Assembly: GCA_026724425.1 (NCBI GenBank)
Contig: JAIUCV010000005.1
Location: forward strand, 41,699,784-41,763,783
Direction of reading: 5' to 3'
Source: Erythrophleum ivorense
Lineage: Eukaryota; Streptophyta; Magnoliopsida; Fabales; Fabaceae
DNA: 64,000 nt
Shown here: positions 1-13,420 of the stretch, in pieces
Layout: every line of letters begins with the position of its first letter
Numbering within the stretch: the stretch's first letter is position 1
Translations under genes and position numbers: made by a program
The notes under the pieces: model-generated
The model's input: the letters and a program-made list of their open reading frames with translations, nothing else
The model's database searches: none
Told to the model about the DNA's origin: nothing

Positions 1-1466
1 CCATCCTCTCCAATGTTCTAGTATGTTAGGTGGACCAAGAGAGCAAGGTAATGGAAGCCAAGTACCTTGAAGTTGAGAGCTTGACATCAACATGCATAGT
101 TTTTGTCCTTTAAAGCCATATTGATGTCTAAAGATGTAAATTATTGTTGTATGTAGTCTATGACCTTTGGAACATATGTAATTATGATAATATGTCAAGT
201 ATAAATGGGAGAATATATTATGAGACCATTAGAATGCAATTTGACTATGTTATGACAATGTGGCTTCTTGAATGAGTTTATGTAATTGTGTATAAGTGTG
301 GGTGAGATGGCCAAAATGAAAGGCATGAGATTTGGGACCATTTGAACAGCTCACACAAGTCCTAATTATGCTTTTAGACTTGCCCAAGAGGTGCCAAATC
401 CAAAGGAAAGATTTGGACATTTTGGTATCCGATATAGAGCTAAAATTGACTATAATGGAACCCTAGATCACTTTTTGTTCAAATAAGCTCTTCTTGATCT
501 AATATTTGTCATACAATTAGAGTTTGTTGAGAGCTTTTTACAAAGCTAAAGAACAAAATTTTTGAACGTCTATAGAATATTTGATGAATTTTCAAAGTTG
601 GCAAATTTTTTTGATTTTGGTCATGTTACTGTTCACTCAGGTCTGAAAATAAAATATGTTACATAGGACCCTAATGATATCTAATTTCCATAAAATTTTA
701 TACAAAGAAATTATACATTCCCAGTGACTCGTGCCAACTAGAAGCACCTCATTTGGATATCTAGAGAAGGAGATATGAATTTTCAAAGAATCTATCCAGT
801 ATCAAGAGCTCTAGCCGACCTCAGTTACTTTTTGATTGGGTTTTGAGATTTGGGCTTGCCTGAACTGGTCTAGAGTTATTTTTACCCTCTAGCTAACATC
901 CACAGCTTTCCATATTGGTATCATTTGCATAGATTGGCTTTTTGTGGAATTAATTGGACATTTTTAAAATTTGCTACAGAATTCTGTGATAGCACTAGTG
1001 GACAGCTTGACCTTTGGACATTTTCTAATGTCAAACGTCCTCTATGTTAGATGTTATGGTCTTGACATATTTTTATCATAAAGTAGACATGTATAGCTTT
1101 CTAGAATGGCCAAGAATGCAATATTTTGATTTTTCTAAAATTAGTTATGATTTTTCAAGTTGTGACATAAATGAGGACAAATCTGGCCAGCCGAAAAAAA
1201 AATATATATGTATTTTAAGCTTCCCTTTGAGTTCCATGAGATGTAGACCACTTTTGATGATGCAAATGAGTTGTATTTATGTAATTAAATATGAGAATGT
1301 GATGTATGAGCTCACATGGTCCACCTGACACCAAATAGAATTTTTATATACGATGCAATGCAAAGAAGTGCATTATTTTAATTCCTTTTTCTTACTCTTT
1401 CATGGAATCTATGAATGTAAAAGCATGGGAATGTCATGAAATGAGCTAGAAATATATGGTATTATA
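1..1466 (+). mobile_element. Tekay-type LTR, 3' part (continues upstream of window)
   Basis: This stretch aligns by eye, base block by base block, with 17500-18941, the last 1.4 kb of the element 1 LTR. It includes the shared tract around 1030-1160 that matches 18510-18640. It ends in GGTATTATA at 1466, the degraded form of the GGTGTTACA end seen at 18941. After 1466 the sequence jumps back to a mid-LTR position, so this copy was inserted into another LTR of the same superfamily. The left end and left target duplication lie outside the window. No coding potential; the short ORF at 1044-1328 is not conserved in the other copies. Confidence 0.8.
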
Positions 1467-3780
1467 TTGAGAGTTAGAGCTATACGTTCCATAATGTGGC
1501 ATAATGAAGCAAAATATAGTTAAGCCCTTCCAAATGTTTGTGTGAGGGCTCCAAGAAGTCTAAATGGAGTCAAGACTCATAGATTGAAGGAAAGAATAGA
1601 ACCAAGATCTTAAATTCTAGTATTTGCTTCATTAGGTGCTTTGTGGAACCATAATTGATACATATGAACAAGTAGGCTTCCCTTGAGTGTGTGTGGTGTT
1701 AGAGTTTGTTTCAAAAGTATAATTGGGTTCTATTTGATGTGTCTAGGCCAAAGGAAACCTACTCCACCTACTTTTTAGTGTGTAGCCAAAGGAAGAGAAG
1801 AAAAACCAGGGGAAAGTGTGTGTGTTTGCACTCAAGGTAGCTCTCTAACCTTTCTCTCATGTATGCTTAGTTGCTTTCTTGTCTTTGGATATGTGTATGT
1901 ATGATTTTACCATGAGAAATATTTCTAGTAATTTTCTATATGCCACGGTACCATTATATGCATAATATATGTTTTATGAATGTTGGTTGGCATGAATGAG
2001 CTTGGTGAAACCAAAAGCCCCTTAGCACAGGTGAGGATGAGCTAAAAGTCTCTAAGATTAGGTGAAACAAAGCCAAAAGTCTTAAGAAGAGTGAGACTTA
2101 GTCAAAAGTCCCTTGAAAATATGTAAGGCAAGTCTAAAAGTCCTAAGGAAAGGGGGGTGAGGCTAATCCAATACTCTTGAAAGCCAATATGTGACATGTA
2201 TGAGTTTCTTGAACATGAAAATAGTTATATATATGATTACTAGTAGCTAAAGGTTCATGCATGCATTCTTGGACTTGAAACCATGGCTTTTATGTATGAT
2301 TGTAAGAGTGAAAAGTTATTAGGATTCCTAGAATCTCACTCTTCCTTCTCCATTGCCTAAACATGTCTAGGTGGACCAAGTAAGCAAAGAAATGGCAGCC
2401 ACCAAACTTGAAGAGAAGAGATTAACAAAAGAATTATGTATCTAGCCATTTTGTAACTATATTATTGGCAAATGATGTAACCCTATATTGTAAATGATGT
2501 ATAGTCACTTGAATATATGTATATACATGGAGATATGATATATGTATGGGAATTGAAAGCACATGAATGAGAATCAATGTTTTTGACATTGAGATGCATG
2601 GATGTGTCTTTAAGAACTTGTGTATGTGAATAAGTGGGATAGTGATTTTATGATGTATGGATTTTTAGGACCTCTTGGATGTGTTTAGAGGACTATTTTT
2701 ATGCTTTCCCACATGCTCAAGTGGCCTTGGTTAGAGTGGAAGAGCATTTGGTCCATTCTTGACCCTTTTAGATGCATAAAAATGCCATTTTGCAATAAAC
2801 AAATGAGCGATTTTGAGGCTAAGATTTTGTACATACATAGATCTCATATAGAGCTTTTTTATGGTCTAAGAATTGTATTACTTGGAGGTCTACAGAATTT
2901 CTTTTGATTTTTCAAAGTTCATATCAAAAGTTAGTTTTTTTTTTTCTGGGTACTGTTCACTTGAGTAGATTTCATTTTCATGTTATCTGAGAGTCAAATG
3001 AGGTCCAATGGTTCTAAAATTTTACAAGGAGAAACTAGATATTCATAGTGATCTATAGCATCTAGAGCACCTCATTTGGAGGTATGTAAAGAGAGAAATG
3101 AATTTTTGAAATTTTGCATCAGAACCAATAATACTAGTTGACTTTGTGTATTATTTCATTATAATTCAGTTCCTAAATGAGCTTGACATGGTCTACACCT
3201 ATTTTTCCCATAATGTTAACATCCATATCTTTCCATAATTTATGGTTTTCTGGGTTTTGATTTTTCTAGAATTAGTTATGAATTGTTAAAATTCATATTA
3301 GTAACCTATGATAGCAAACTTGGGCAGCCAAACCTTTAGTGCTTTTCTATTGTCAATTATGGTTTAGCTGGGTTTTTATGACTTGGAATGATTTTTATCC
3401 TATAGTTGACATCCAGAGCTTTCCCAAAAGCTATCATTTGCTTGATTTTAATTTTTCTAAAATTAATTATGATTTTCCAAAGTTAGTAACAGAAACTTGA
3501 ATTCTGGACTCGAGGAAAAACTCCATTTTTTCTAATGTGTGGCTCCTAAACCGAAATGTGTGGAATTCTTTTCAATGTTTATGACTTATTTTAGATGGAA
3601 TATGAGTAAGGGATAATATTGGGGAGTCCATGGGGTCTACGTAGCGAAATTTAAATTTTTAAAGTACTATGTAATGTAAAAATATTCCATTATTTTATTG
3701 CCTTTCCTATGAAACTCATGTATGAAGCATGCATAAAGCTTAATGTATGGAAAGTAAGGCTAAAATAATATGATGTGACA
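1467..3780 (+). mobile_element. Tekay-type LTR, 3' two-thirds, interrupted by the preceding LTR
   Basis: The sequence resumes at the LTR position seen at about 14760 and runs to a TGTGACA end at 3780. It contains the shared acceptor-like TGTCTAG at 1740-1746, an 89-nt exon-like block at 1747-1835, the AAG|GTAGCT donor-like site at 1836, and the degenerate 'aaaagtcc' tandem repeat at about 2000-2175. Its 5' third lies upstream of the window, beyond the inserted LTR. No ORF in it is supported. Confidence 0.75.
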
Positions 3781-4796
3781 AAAAGCATGAGACAATGATA
3801 TATAAAAGATTTTTGGATGCATGACCATAGGTGTTCCGTGTTATATATGTGTATGATAATAAGTGGATGAGTGATTTTGAGTTGCATGGCTTCTGAGACA
3901 TGTTGGATTAGTTATACATGCTAATTTTGACATTTAAATTATGCTCAAATGAAATCTTGGCAGAAATTAACTCAAAATGGACCAATTAGAACAAAAAATG
4001 GCATTCTTTGAGCCATAATTAATCCTTGAACCAAAAATGGACCAAATGAACGAATTTTTGATTGAAATGTGGCAAGCTTGTGAAACTCATCCAAACGTTT
4101 CTACAAAGCAAAGAACATAATTTTTAGAGCTCTGTAAAATATTTTATGAATTTCCAAAGTTGGCTGAATTATGCATATTAGTCCCTGTATTATTCATTTG
4201 GTTAGTTCTAATATTTTATGTATTTAAGGGGGCAAATAAACTCTGATACTTATGAAATTTTACAAGTATATAATTGGCATTATAAGCTTTCCACCAAGTT
4301 TGCATAAATTAGAGTTGTATAGCTAAAGATATGCATTTTTGAATTTTAGGATATGGTTACGGTTATTTACTATAGCAGCCTTGATCTCCATGGATTTTAG
4401 TGGGTTAAATGGATTCATTTGCATTTGAATTTTCTTTATAGTATATAGCTCACATATTAAGCTTTTCATAGACACTTAATCTATGTAAATCAAATTTTAG
4501 TAGCCTAAGATATGATTTTTCAGAGTTTGATGTCAAATATGTGCCAAAATTGTGAATTTGTATATATATGAGGCAATATCTGAATTTTGAGCTTCTCTTT
4601 GCGATGTTCTAAGCTTAACAAACTTGTTTGGCATGGATTTGGGAAATTTTATGATAAAGATATTTATTGTGCACAATTAGAGAAATTGAGGCTTTAATGA
4701 CGATAAATTCAACTACCAAAAGTATTAATATGAATAATTGTTGTTCTAAAAAGAAATATGGTATGAGATATATGTATATTCTTTTATGGTATGACA
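3781..4796 (+). mobile_element. Tekay-type LTR, second subfamily, 3' part
   Basis: It matches the 3' third of the LTR at 25439-28596 (for example 4440-4795 against 28280-28596) and ends in a GGTATGACA-type terminus. Its 5' part is upstream of the window, so this copy is the outer layer into which the 1467-3780 LTR inserted. No coding potential seen. Confidence 0.7.
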
Positions 4797-4982
4797 CAAG
4801 GTGAGATGGATGCAAAGATATGCCCTTTGAAAATATATTTGCAATCTAAAATGTAGATATGGTGTAAAAAACCATTTTCATTGAATGTTGACTTGTTGAC
4901 TTGCTAACTTGCAACATTTGCATTTTCCCATTTGGTCCTTACATAATATCTATAATGATTTTCAAACTTCAGATGCACTAAA
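4797..4982. repeat. Short flank segment repeated near 63.3 kb
   Basis: About 130 bases from 4798 to about 4930 match 63268-63402, including the shared tract TGTTGACTTGTTGACTTGC. At 63.2 kb the minus strand of this repeat leads to a TATA box, so both may be promoter (U3) segments of one LTR family read on the minus strand. Here it lies to the left of a minus-strand copia pol remnant, which fits that copia element's 3' LTR. That link is inference. Confidence 0.5.
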
Positions 4983-7248
4983 TGTAATGCCCCAGCTTTC
5001 TAAAATTGAATTGGAACTTATGAGTTATAAAAGGGAGGCCCTAGAATGAGATGATTATAGGTTAAATAAGATTAGAATAATAATCTAGACATTTAGAAAT
5101 AAGGATACAAAGCCAAAGATGCCCTAAAACTAGAGTTATGATAGCTAAATAAAATTACTCGAAAGGTAGTAACATTTCCATAATTTCGAGCAACTTTTTG
5201 AAAACTCAAAGGAAGGAGCTTTAAATGATAAAATTGAATTTTTTAGGGTTTTCAGAGGCTCCAAAAATCATAATAACCTTTAGGATGGTTAAAATCCCTC
5301 TAAGGTACAATTTAGGTTGTTGGTTGACTGAAACTTTGATTAGATAATTTGGTAAGATTTTAAATTTAATTTGAGTGAAATCAAAGGTATTTTATGAATT
5401 AAATGACCTAAATTTTGCATATGAAGAAGATGGTTCAAAAAAAGAAGTAAAAATGAGTGAAAAAGGGAAAAATAAAGTTGAAGGGCAAAATGGAAAATTT
5501 GAAAATTATTATAACTAAACCCCTTCCTTCTTAAATTTGTCCTACGCATCCCAAGCCCCTTAAAGTAGAACTAGAACCCTCTAAAATAGCCCTCAAAGTC
5601 ATACAAGAGAGAAGAAGGAGAAGGAGAAAGTAAGCCAAGAAAGGTAAGGATTTTGACTCTTTTTCATGCAATTCTTTCATCAAACTTGTTCTCCTCTCTA
5701 TACTCTCTTTCTTGATGGTTTTGGTTGCCTAAAAGGAGAGTTTTCATGGCTGAACTTTAGGAAGAAGGTGAAGATTTGAGGAAATAAGTTGTAACAGCAA
5801 TTCTCCTTTTAACAAACTTAAGGAAAGGTATGCAACCCATGGACAAAATTTGCTTCTTCTTGGTTTTCTTCTTATGCATAGGTTTGGCCTAGTCTAGCGG
5901 AAGTAGGAGGGAGATGATTTGTAACCAAACTAAGTTTGACCCAAGGGTTTTGAAGCATGGAGAATTAGAATATGCAATTAAAATCAAGAAAGGAGCATTA
6001 GAAAGCAAAGTTGAAAAGTTAAGGTTTCAATTGCACCTTAAGAGTTTTGGTACTTTAAGAGGATAATCTAAGCCATATTTAATCATGTCTAGACTCCAGA
6101 GAAATCAAGGAATATAAATATGTATCAAATTCTCAAAGAAAAGAAACAAGACTCCATTTAGTCTCCATAGACGTATAGGTTCAACCAAGCATAAAAAAAG
6201 CAACCTAAGGAGTGTTTCTTTGAGTTCTAATGAATTTAGAGACTTAGATATGATGAATAAAGAATTATGGAAGTATTGGATTAAATTTACGAGCCTTAAA
6301 ATGAAACTTGAAATTTTAAGGCCTAGATAAAGTTAATGAAGCAAGTTGGTTCTAAGGCATTCTAACCAAGTATGTAATGATCCAAATGAGTTTTTGAGAG
6401 TTATAAGACTTGTAGAAAGCAAGAGTTTAGGGTTAGAGAAGTAAGAACCAAGAGTAGCTTCATTATGGACCTAAGACTAGCCTTTGTAGCATATTGAATC
6501 CTAATGAGATTTAAGAAAGATAATGAAACCTAGAATGAGTCATATAGGATTAATTTGTCTTATAATTGTCATATATAGGTCAAGGTAATCCAAACTCACT
6601 CTTCTGTGAGTGCCAAGCTAAAGAAAGTAAAGGAAAAGGAAACTAACAAGTAGGTTAATGGTAGATTCAAGTCCTTAAAATCTCAAGGTAGCTTTATCTC
6701 CTTCTCTTGCATACATTTGAATGCTTGAATGAGTTGTAATGCTTGTATATGTTGTTGTTTGATGCATTCATGATATATGTTTTAGCTAAATTCCGTAATG
6801 AGCTATATGAATGAGAATGATATATGTTTCAGCTCCTAGCTCCTTGAAGGCTTAGAATTGAGCATAGGAGCTCTTCCTTTACTCTCAAGTTGAGAAAAGT
6901 TGAGCCTAGCAAGTTTATAATAAAGCCATGGCTATGAATGGAATGAGCTCTTATGTTTTATGATGTATTTTATTCATATGAGACATGAGTATTACATTCT
7001 TGCACCACATCATGGCATACATTCATGACATTTTTGTATGTATTAGGTCGGTTGAGATTAGATATTAAGATTCTCTCGAATCTTACCTCTTATGCTTCCA
7101 CTAACCATTTCAAGTTCTCCAAGCCAAGGACAAGACCAAGCAATAGACATTAGGCAACTATGTATTAGAATCCCATTTTGTACTAGAATTTCTGTATATG
7201 TATACATATGATGCTTTCCATGTACCATGACACACTAATGATGTATAT

Positions 7249-10200
7249 TGTACTGGCCCATTATTTTAAAAAGATGTAAACTAAAGGAATTACTAAGGAG
7301 GTCTCTTAGATTGAACGATTAGAGGCTAAATAAAATTAAAGTAATAATCTAGATAATTGAAAATGAGGATATAGGGCTAGAAATGCCCAGAAACTAGAGT
7401 TAGAATAATTAAACAAAATTTGACAAAAAGATAGGGGTATTTTCGTAAATTTGAATAAATTTTAGGAAACTCAAGGAAAATAGTTTTGAAGCCTAAAATT
7501 AAGGTCACTAAGGTTTTCAGAGGTTCTGAAAGCCATAAGAATAGTCAAAATCAGTTAAGGCCCTTTTGAGGTGTTGAAAGAGTCAAACAATGTCAAAACT
7601 TTGGGCTGTGCTAGTTTTCACCATTTTAAACCATTCAAACCCCAAAACTAATGTTTTTATGTGAAACAATATCCAAAAATTTGTAAAGAGTAGTCAGATC
7701 CTGAAAAGCATGAAAAATGAGCCTAAACGGAGCAAACAAGAGCTTAAGGGCAAAATGGACATTTGAAAAATTATAAAAAGAGACTTCTTAAGTAAGATTA
7801 CACCTCATCATCTTCTCCAAGATTCCATTTTCAGAATTTTAGAGTAGCCATGGAGTGACATTTAGGGAAGAGAGAGAGAAGAAGTTTTAAGCTCCCATTT
7901 AGGTAAGTAACAGTCCCGTTTCATCCCGTGCCAATTAGAAAAGTTGTTTCTCTCTCTAGAGCTCTTTAATGGTGGTTTTATTTTCTTGAAAGCTTAAAGA
8001 TTCAGGTTTGACCCAAGCAAAAAAGGAACTTTTTTCAAGAAACCAATTGGTAAAAAATATCTACACGAAGAGAGTTTCGTTTTAAAGGAAACTTTACTTG
8101 AAACACTTAGAAAATTTTGTGTTTCCAAGCCATTTAAGCTTCAGCCTAGAGAGATAAAGTGAGGAAGATAGTTTTTCTTAATGTGTTCTTGGTGGAAATA
8201 ATGGTTGTTTAACATGCAAGGATTCCATATTTAATGTTAGTTTTCCTTAAATCATGAAAAGATGCAATCTAGACCATGATTGTGTAATGGTTCAACCTAG
8301 ACTTCTTCAATGGCTAACCATGTTATTTTTCATTCCTAATTAGTATATTTAGATATTATTTGATGCAAGGAACAAGAATATAAGTTTAGAATTGATTGAA
8401 ACTTTGAAATGTGTAAGTTAGAGTTTTATGGTTCCATATTCAGCCAAGAGCAATTTCCAGGGGTTAAGAAGTTGTTCAATGGATTCTTGGACTACGGATA
8501 GTCTTAAAATGATATAAGAACAATAATGGAAGCATTAGATTGAATTTAGAAGCCATGATTTATGAGATGGGAGTTTAGGTTCCTTTTTAAGGCATAAAGA
8601 AACACCTTGAGTTTAGGCTCATTGAGTTGAAATTGTGATGACTCTAATGAGTTTAAATGGAGTCATATGACCTAGATTGAATGAGAAATTTAAGCCAAAA
8701 CCAAGAATTCATAGGTTGCTTCATTGTGTCCTTATATGGAACCATAATGATGTCATAAGATCAAGTAAGCTTGTACAGAGTTTAAGTGAAGTTAGATTTG
8801 GTTCCAATGATTAAATTGTATCTTATTTGATGTAGGTGTGAGGCTAAGCAAATCAAGATCTCCCTAGGTGTAAGTGTGAGGTGGAGAAGAGGAAGTAAGA
8901 AAGCAAAGAAAAAAGTTTTTATTCTTAGCATAAGATAGCTCTTTAACCTTTTCTTACATGCATGTCTTGGATGTTTGATTATCATTGGACACTTGTGTGT
9001 ATGTTTGAACCATGAAATATGTTTATTGCCATTGAATTCATGCTATGGTATCATTATGCTTCTTAAGAACATGTTTTGAATGCAAGATGACTTGAATGGG
9101 TGAGGTTGTGCCAAAAGTCCCTTATAATGGATGAGAGGATGCCAAAAGTCTATAAGAATGGGTGAGACAAAGTTAAAAGTCTTAAGAAAGAGTGAGACTA
9201 AGTCAAAAGTCCTTAAAAGTAGGTGAGGCAAATCCAAAAGTCCCAAATAATTAGGTAAGGCTAGACTAAAAGCCCTTAGAGCTTATGCTTAACAATGTAT
9301 GAGTTTATGTGACTTAAGAAATGATTATGTATGTTGACTAGAAGCTTTCATTGCATACTTATATTCTTTGACATGAAAATGTGTCATGTATATATGCTTA
9401 AAAGGGTAAAAGAGCATTTGGGATTCTTTGAATCTTACTTTTCTCCCACATATGTCTAACTATGTCTAGGTGATCCAAGTAGAGCAAGAAATGGAGGTCA
9501 AGCATCTTGAAGCATGGAACTTTGACAATAGAATAGGAAATTTATGCATTTTGATGTCAAAATTTGTATCTATATGATGTACATGAGATGTAAACCATTA
9601 AAAGTATGTAAATATGATGTATGAATCCATTTTGGAACCAAATGTATGAATATGTGAGTTTTGACATCCATGAGTTTTGAAATGCATGTGTAAATGAATA
9701 ATTAGGAAGGTGAGTTTGAGTTCCATGGTGATTTAGACCTTTTGACATGCTTCTATATGTTGCAATTATGCTTTTGGACATACCCAAGTGGTTGTGGTAT
9801 GATGAGAAAGCCATTTGGTGCATCATGACCCCTTTATGGACTTCAAATTAGCCACTTTCTTGAGTTGAATGAAAATTTAAACAAATGGATGAGTTTTTGC
9901 ATGAAATTTGGCAAGCAAATAATTTTCATCAAGATATTTTCCACAGAGTGAAAGATCACCATTTTTGGAGCTTTAGAAAATTTATTATGATTTTTTAAAG
10001 TTGACTAAATTATGTAGAAATTTCACTATTACTATTCATATGGTTAGTTTGCTTTTCTATGTCATTCAGGAGCCAAATGAAGTCCAATACTCATAAAATT
10101 TTATAGACATATAGTAGACATCATAATTTTTCCATAGCCACTGAGAGCACCTTATTTGGAGCTCTATAGAGGGAGAAATGAATTTTGAATTTTGAATCCA

Positions 10201-10658
10201 ACTACTAGAGGTATCAGTGACTAATGTTACTGTTCTATCAAATTTTGTGGGGCAAACCTAGTTATTTTGATTTGAAATTTTTATGGCAGTTAGAGGACAT
10301 TCATATCTATCTAGAATGGTATAATTTGCATGATTTTAATTTTTCTAAAATTAGTTATGATTTTCCAAAGTTCATATCAGAATATGGAATGTATGGAAAA
10401 ATGCAACGTGTAATGTGATTTTGTGTTCTATGGTTTGGACCCGAGTTTTAAGCTCCCAATTGTGATAATTCTGGTTGAACAAATGTGTTATGGATGGAAA
10501 ATGAAATTGGTAAGCTCACATGGTCCATAAAGCTAAGAATGAATTTATTGAGCTTTCAATGACGCAAAATACCGCTGCTAAAAGTGCTATTTTCATGCCA
10601 ATGAGTGTTATATGCCAATTTTACCATGAGTTGAGTCCTATATAGTTATGGTATTACA
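7249..10658 (+). mobile_element. Solo LTR (Tekay type), TSD TATAT
   Basis: A 3410-bp LTR runs from TGTACTGG to GGTATTACA. It is flanked by perfect 5-bp duplications TATAT at 7244-7248 and 10659-10663, with no PBS, polypurine tract or coding sequence, so it is a solo LTR. It contains a TATA box at 7772, a donor AG|GTAAGT at 7903, an exon-like block at 8836-8934 whose donor has decayed from GT to AT, and the six-unit 'aaaagtc' repeat at about 9098-9285. Confidence 0.9.
7772..7779 (+). promoter_or_regulatory. LTR TATA box
   Basis: TATAAAAA lies about 523 bases into the LTR and about 130 bases upstream of the first conserved splice-donor-like site. Other copies have a TATA-like box at the same relative place. 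The start of transcription is inferred, not seen. Confidence 0.5.
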
Positions 10659-11877
10659 TATATAATAGTGCTAATTCATGTTTAATGATAGAACCATGTG
10701 TAAAAGTATAAGAATACCAATGTATGACTAATTATGGCAATGTATATCTATTATGGTAGAATATCATATATGGGAAGATATGATGTGTGTATGTATTCTT
10801 GGGTACTCAAGGGTCAAATTTTGATCCACCTATTTTGGAATGGTTAGAAAAGTCATTTAGAATGAAAGAAATGTGCTCAAAGTGGAAGGAAACTAATTGG
10901 ATCCCAAATGGTCCAAATTGGTGCAAAAAATGATCTCAATTTTGTCATAAATAACTCCTACGTCAAAAGTGGTCTAAATAATCTAGTTTGAGCCTAAGAT
11001 TTGGCATGCATTTAGAGCCCTCATAGCACTTTTTTTCAAGTTAAGAACCATAATTTTTAAAGTTATATAGAATATTTTACAAATTTTTGAAATTGGACAA
11101 AATTTATTTAGGTCCTAGTACTATTCACACAAAACAAGTTTGATATTTTAAGTTTATCAAGTGCTAAATGAATCCCAATGCTCACAAAATTTTATAAGAA
11201 TATAGGTAACATTATAATCTTTTTAGAGCCACCAAGTTTGTATGAAAAGGAGTTGTATAGAGGAAGTTATGAATTTTTGAAGTTAGGGGTCTGATTATAT
11301 CTGAGTACTATAGTAGCCACTGATATGCAATATCTTTCATGATTCAAATGATCTTAGATGCTCTTGAAATTTTTACAGCAATTAGGTCTTATCTCAAGCT
11401 TTTTGTGGCCACTAAGAGCACCTATTTGGAGTAGTGTAACTCAAGATATGAAATTTCAAAATTTAGGTTTGCTATATGCCTCCAATTCTGACCTTGCAGG
11501 GTAAATGAACTCAATTTTGCCTGAAATTTTTACAACATGTATTTCACATCCTAAACTTTTCATAGACATCTAATTTTCATGATTTGGAGTAGTATAGCCT
11601 AACTTATAAATATTCAAATTTAGTGCAAATTTTGTGATAAAGCTATCATCTCAAGTTGGAGTGTGTTTAAGGGTGTTCTACAAGTTAGGCACCAAAAATT
11701 GAGTGTAAACAAACTTGTTTATGATGAAAAGGAATTAAGGAAAAGAAATAAACAAGTGTGGACCCTTGTAGCAAAAAAATGGCCTAATTTCAGTGTTGCA
11801 AAGCATGAAAGTCAATGTAAAAGTGGCTTGAAACTTCTTGCTTTGTATGAATGAGGTAGTAAAAGCTAGGTATGACA

Positions 11878-13420
11878 CCAAATATGTTCCAAGAGGAAAA
11901 TATATACATGAATCATGGCAATAAGTCCTTCATAGGTAAGTATTATCTCCCATGTATCACAATGTATTCAACTTCCTCATCCTATGATAACTTAATAAAT
12001 AAGTCCTATGTTTATTCTAGGTTTTCTCATTATTGTTATTCCAAAAAATATAAATGTGCACACAAAATAAGAAAAACTACTTATATTATATAAGGGCTTT
12101 GTTACAAATGATCCATAATATGTACACATAAAAAACTCAATAAAACCAAGTCCCGTCCTAGATATATGATCTTTAAACCCTATTGGTGTCATGCTTTTAG
12201 TTAAAGGATCAGCTATCATCAATTCAATACTAATGTGCTCAATGGTTACTTTATTTTCTTTGACACGTTCTCAATTGCCTAAGTACTTAATGTCTATGTG
12301 TTTATTTTGACTTCCACTCTTATTGTCTTAGCTAGAACTACAACTATGGTGTCATAATACATTCTTAATGGCTTAGAGATAAAATCCATAATTTAAAGCC
12401 TAGAAATAAATTCCTCTAGCCATTTAGCATGCAAAGTTGTCTCAAAACAAGATATAAACTTAGCTTTCATGGTAAAAGTACTAGTCAAAGTTTGTTTCAT
12501 GCTCCTCTAGGATACAATCCACCAGTAAATATTAAAATATAACTTAATGTTGATTTTCATGAATTAAAGCATTTAATGAAATCTAAATTTGAGCAGCTAA
12601 CTACCTCAAGGTTCATAGTTTATCTGTACATTAACATGTAGTCTTTATTATCTTTAAGATACTTCATGACCTTCTTTATACTTCTTCAGTGATCCATATT
12701 TAGATTATTCTAATTTTGCCTAACATTTTAACTACAAATGTAATGTCAGTCTTTGTGCAACCTTAAGTATACATAAGGTTTCTAGCAAAGTGTATGGAAT
12801 GTTACATATCTACTCCCTTTTTAAATCTTTTTTTGGGAGCTACACTTGATCAATAGTCTTTTATTCAAAATCTTTCTAAGACTTTATTGATATAGATTTC
12901 TTATGATAGTCCTAAAATGTATTGACTTTTATCTTTATAAATCTTAATACCAATGACATAAAATACTTTACCCATATCCTTTATATCAAAATTCTTAAAG
13001 AGAAATTGTTTCCTCATGTAACAACCGCTTATCATTGGTTACAAGTAATATATAATCCACATATAACACTAGAAAAAAGATTTTACTCTCACTGACCTTT
13101 TGGTATATACATTGATCCATGAAATTTTCTTTGAAACCAAATGAGATGACATCATGAAATCTTAAGTATGATTAGTGGAAGGATTGTTTCAATCCATATA
13201 TGGATTTCTTAAAATTGCACACTATATGCTCACTGATATTATAGGAGAATCCTTTAAATTGTTTCACATATGCCTCTTTCTCTAGTTCCCCATTGAGGAA
13301 TGCTATCTTCACATGTAGTTAATGTATTTCTAGGTCAAAATAGACTACTAATGCCATTATCACATAAAAGGAATCTTTCTTAGATATAAGAGAGAAAGTC
13401 TTTGTGTAGTTGATTCCTTT
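11878..13420 (-). mobile_element. Ty1/copia remnant, minus strand
   Basis: This block holds the RT-to-RNase H end of a copia pol on the minus strand (about 12115-13415). Its downstream flank continues leftwards to 11878, where the LTR at 4983-11877 interrupts it. At 13421 a Tekay-type LTR begins, with CCTTT (13416-13420) as the left 5-mer. The upstream half of the copia element is not found in the window. Confidence 0.75.
12115..13415 (-). pseudogene. Ty1/copia pol fragment (RT and RNase H)
   Basis: Read on the minus strand this is the C-terminal part of a copia polyprotein. The RT part shows an AFLNGELE-like motif near 13300, IYGLKQS near 13190, and YVDYILLV near 13050, where the family normally has a YVDD active site; the second Asp is Tyr here. 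The RNase H end shows the family's closing motif as MIADPLTKSMTP near 12200. Stops and frameshifts break the whole stretch. In life this enzyme copies the element's RNA into DNA and degrades the RNA strand inside a virus-like particle. Integrase and gag, which should lie at higher coordinates, are missing because of the LTR insertion at 13421. Confidence 0.75.

Larger units (their letters stand above)
4983..11877 (+). mobile_element. Tekay-type LTR (TGTAATGCC subfamily) split by a nested solo LTR
   Basis: The LTR occupies 4983-7248 and 10659-11877, about 3.48 kb once the insert is removed. It begins TGTAATGCCCC and ends TATGACA. The flanking 5-mers are CTAAA (4978-4982) and CCAAA (11878-11882), a 5-bp target duplication with one change. 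No PBS follows the right end, so it is best read as a solo LTR inserted in copia sequence. Visible leader-like sites: donor AAG|GTAAGG at 5644, acceptor at 5760, donor AAG|GTATGC at 5828, acceptor at 6578 and donor AAG|GTAGCT at 6688. Confidence 0.75.

Noticed and set aside
1999..2175. A CRISPR-like array
   Set aside because: Units are degenerate, without unique spacers of constant length, and sit in plant LTRs; a tandem minisatellite fits.
11663..11854. 63-aa ORF as a small gene
   Set aside because: It lies within the 3' end of the LTR at 4983-11877 and is not conserved in other copies.
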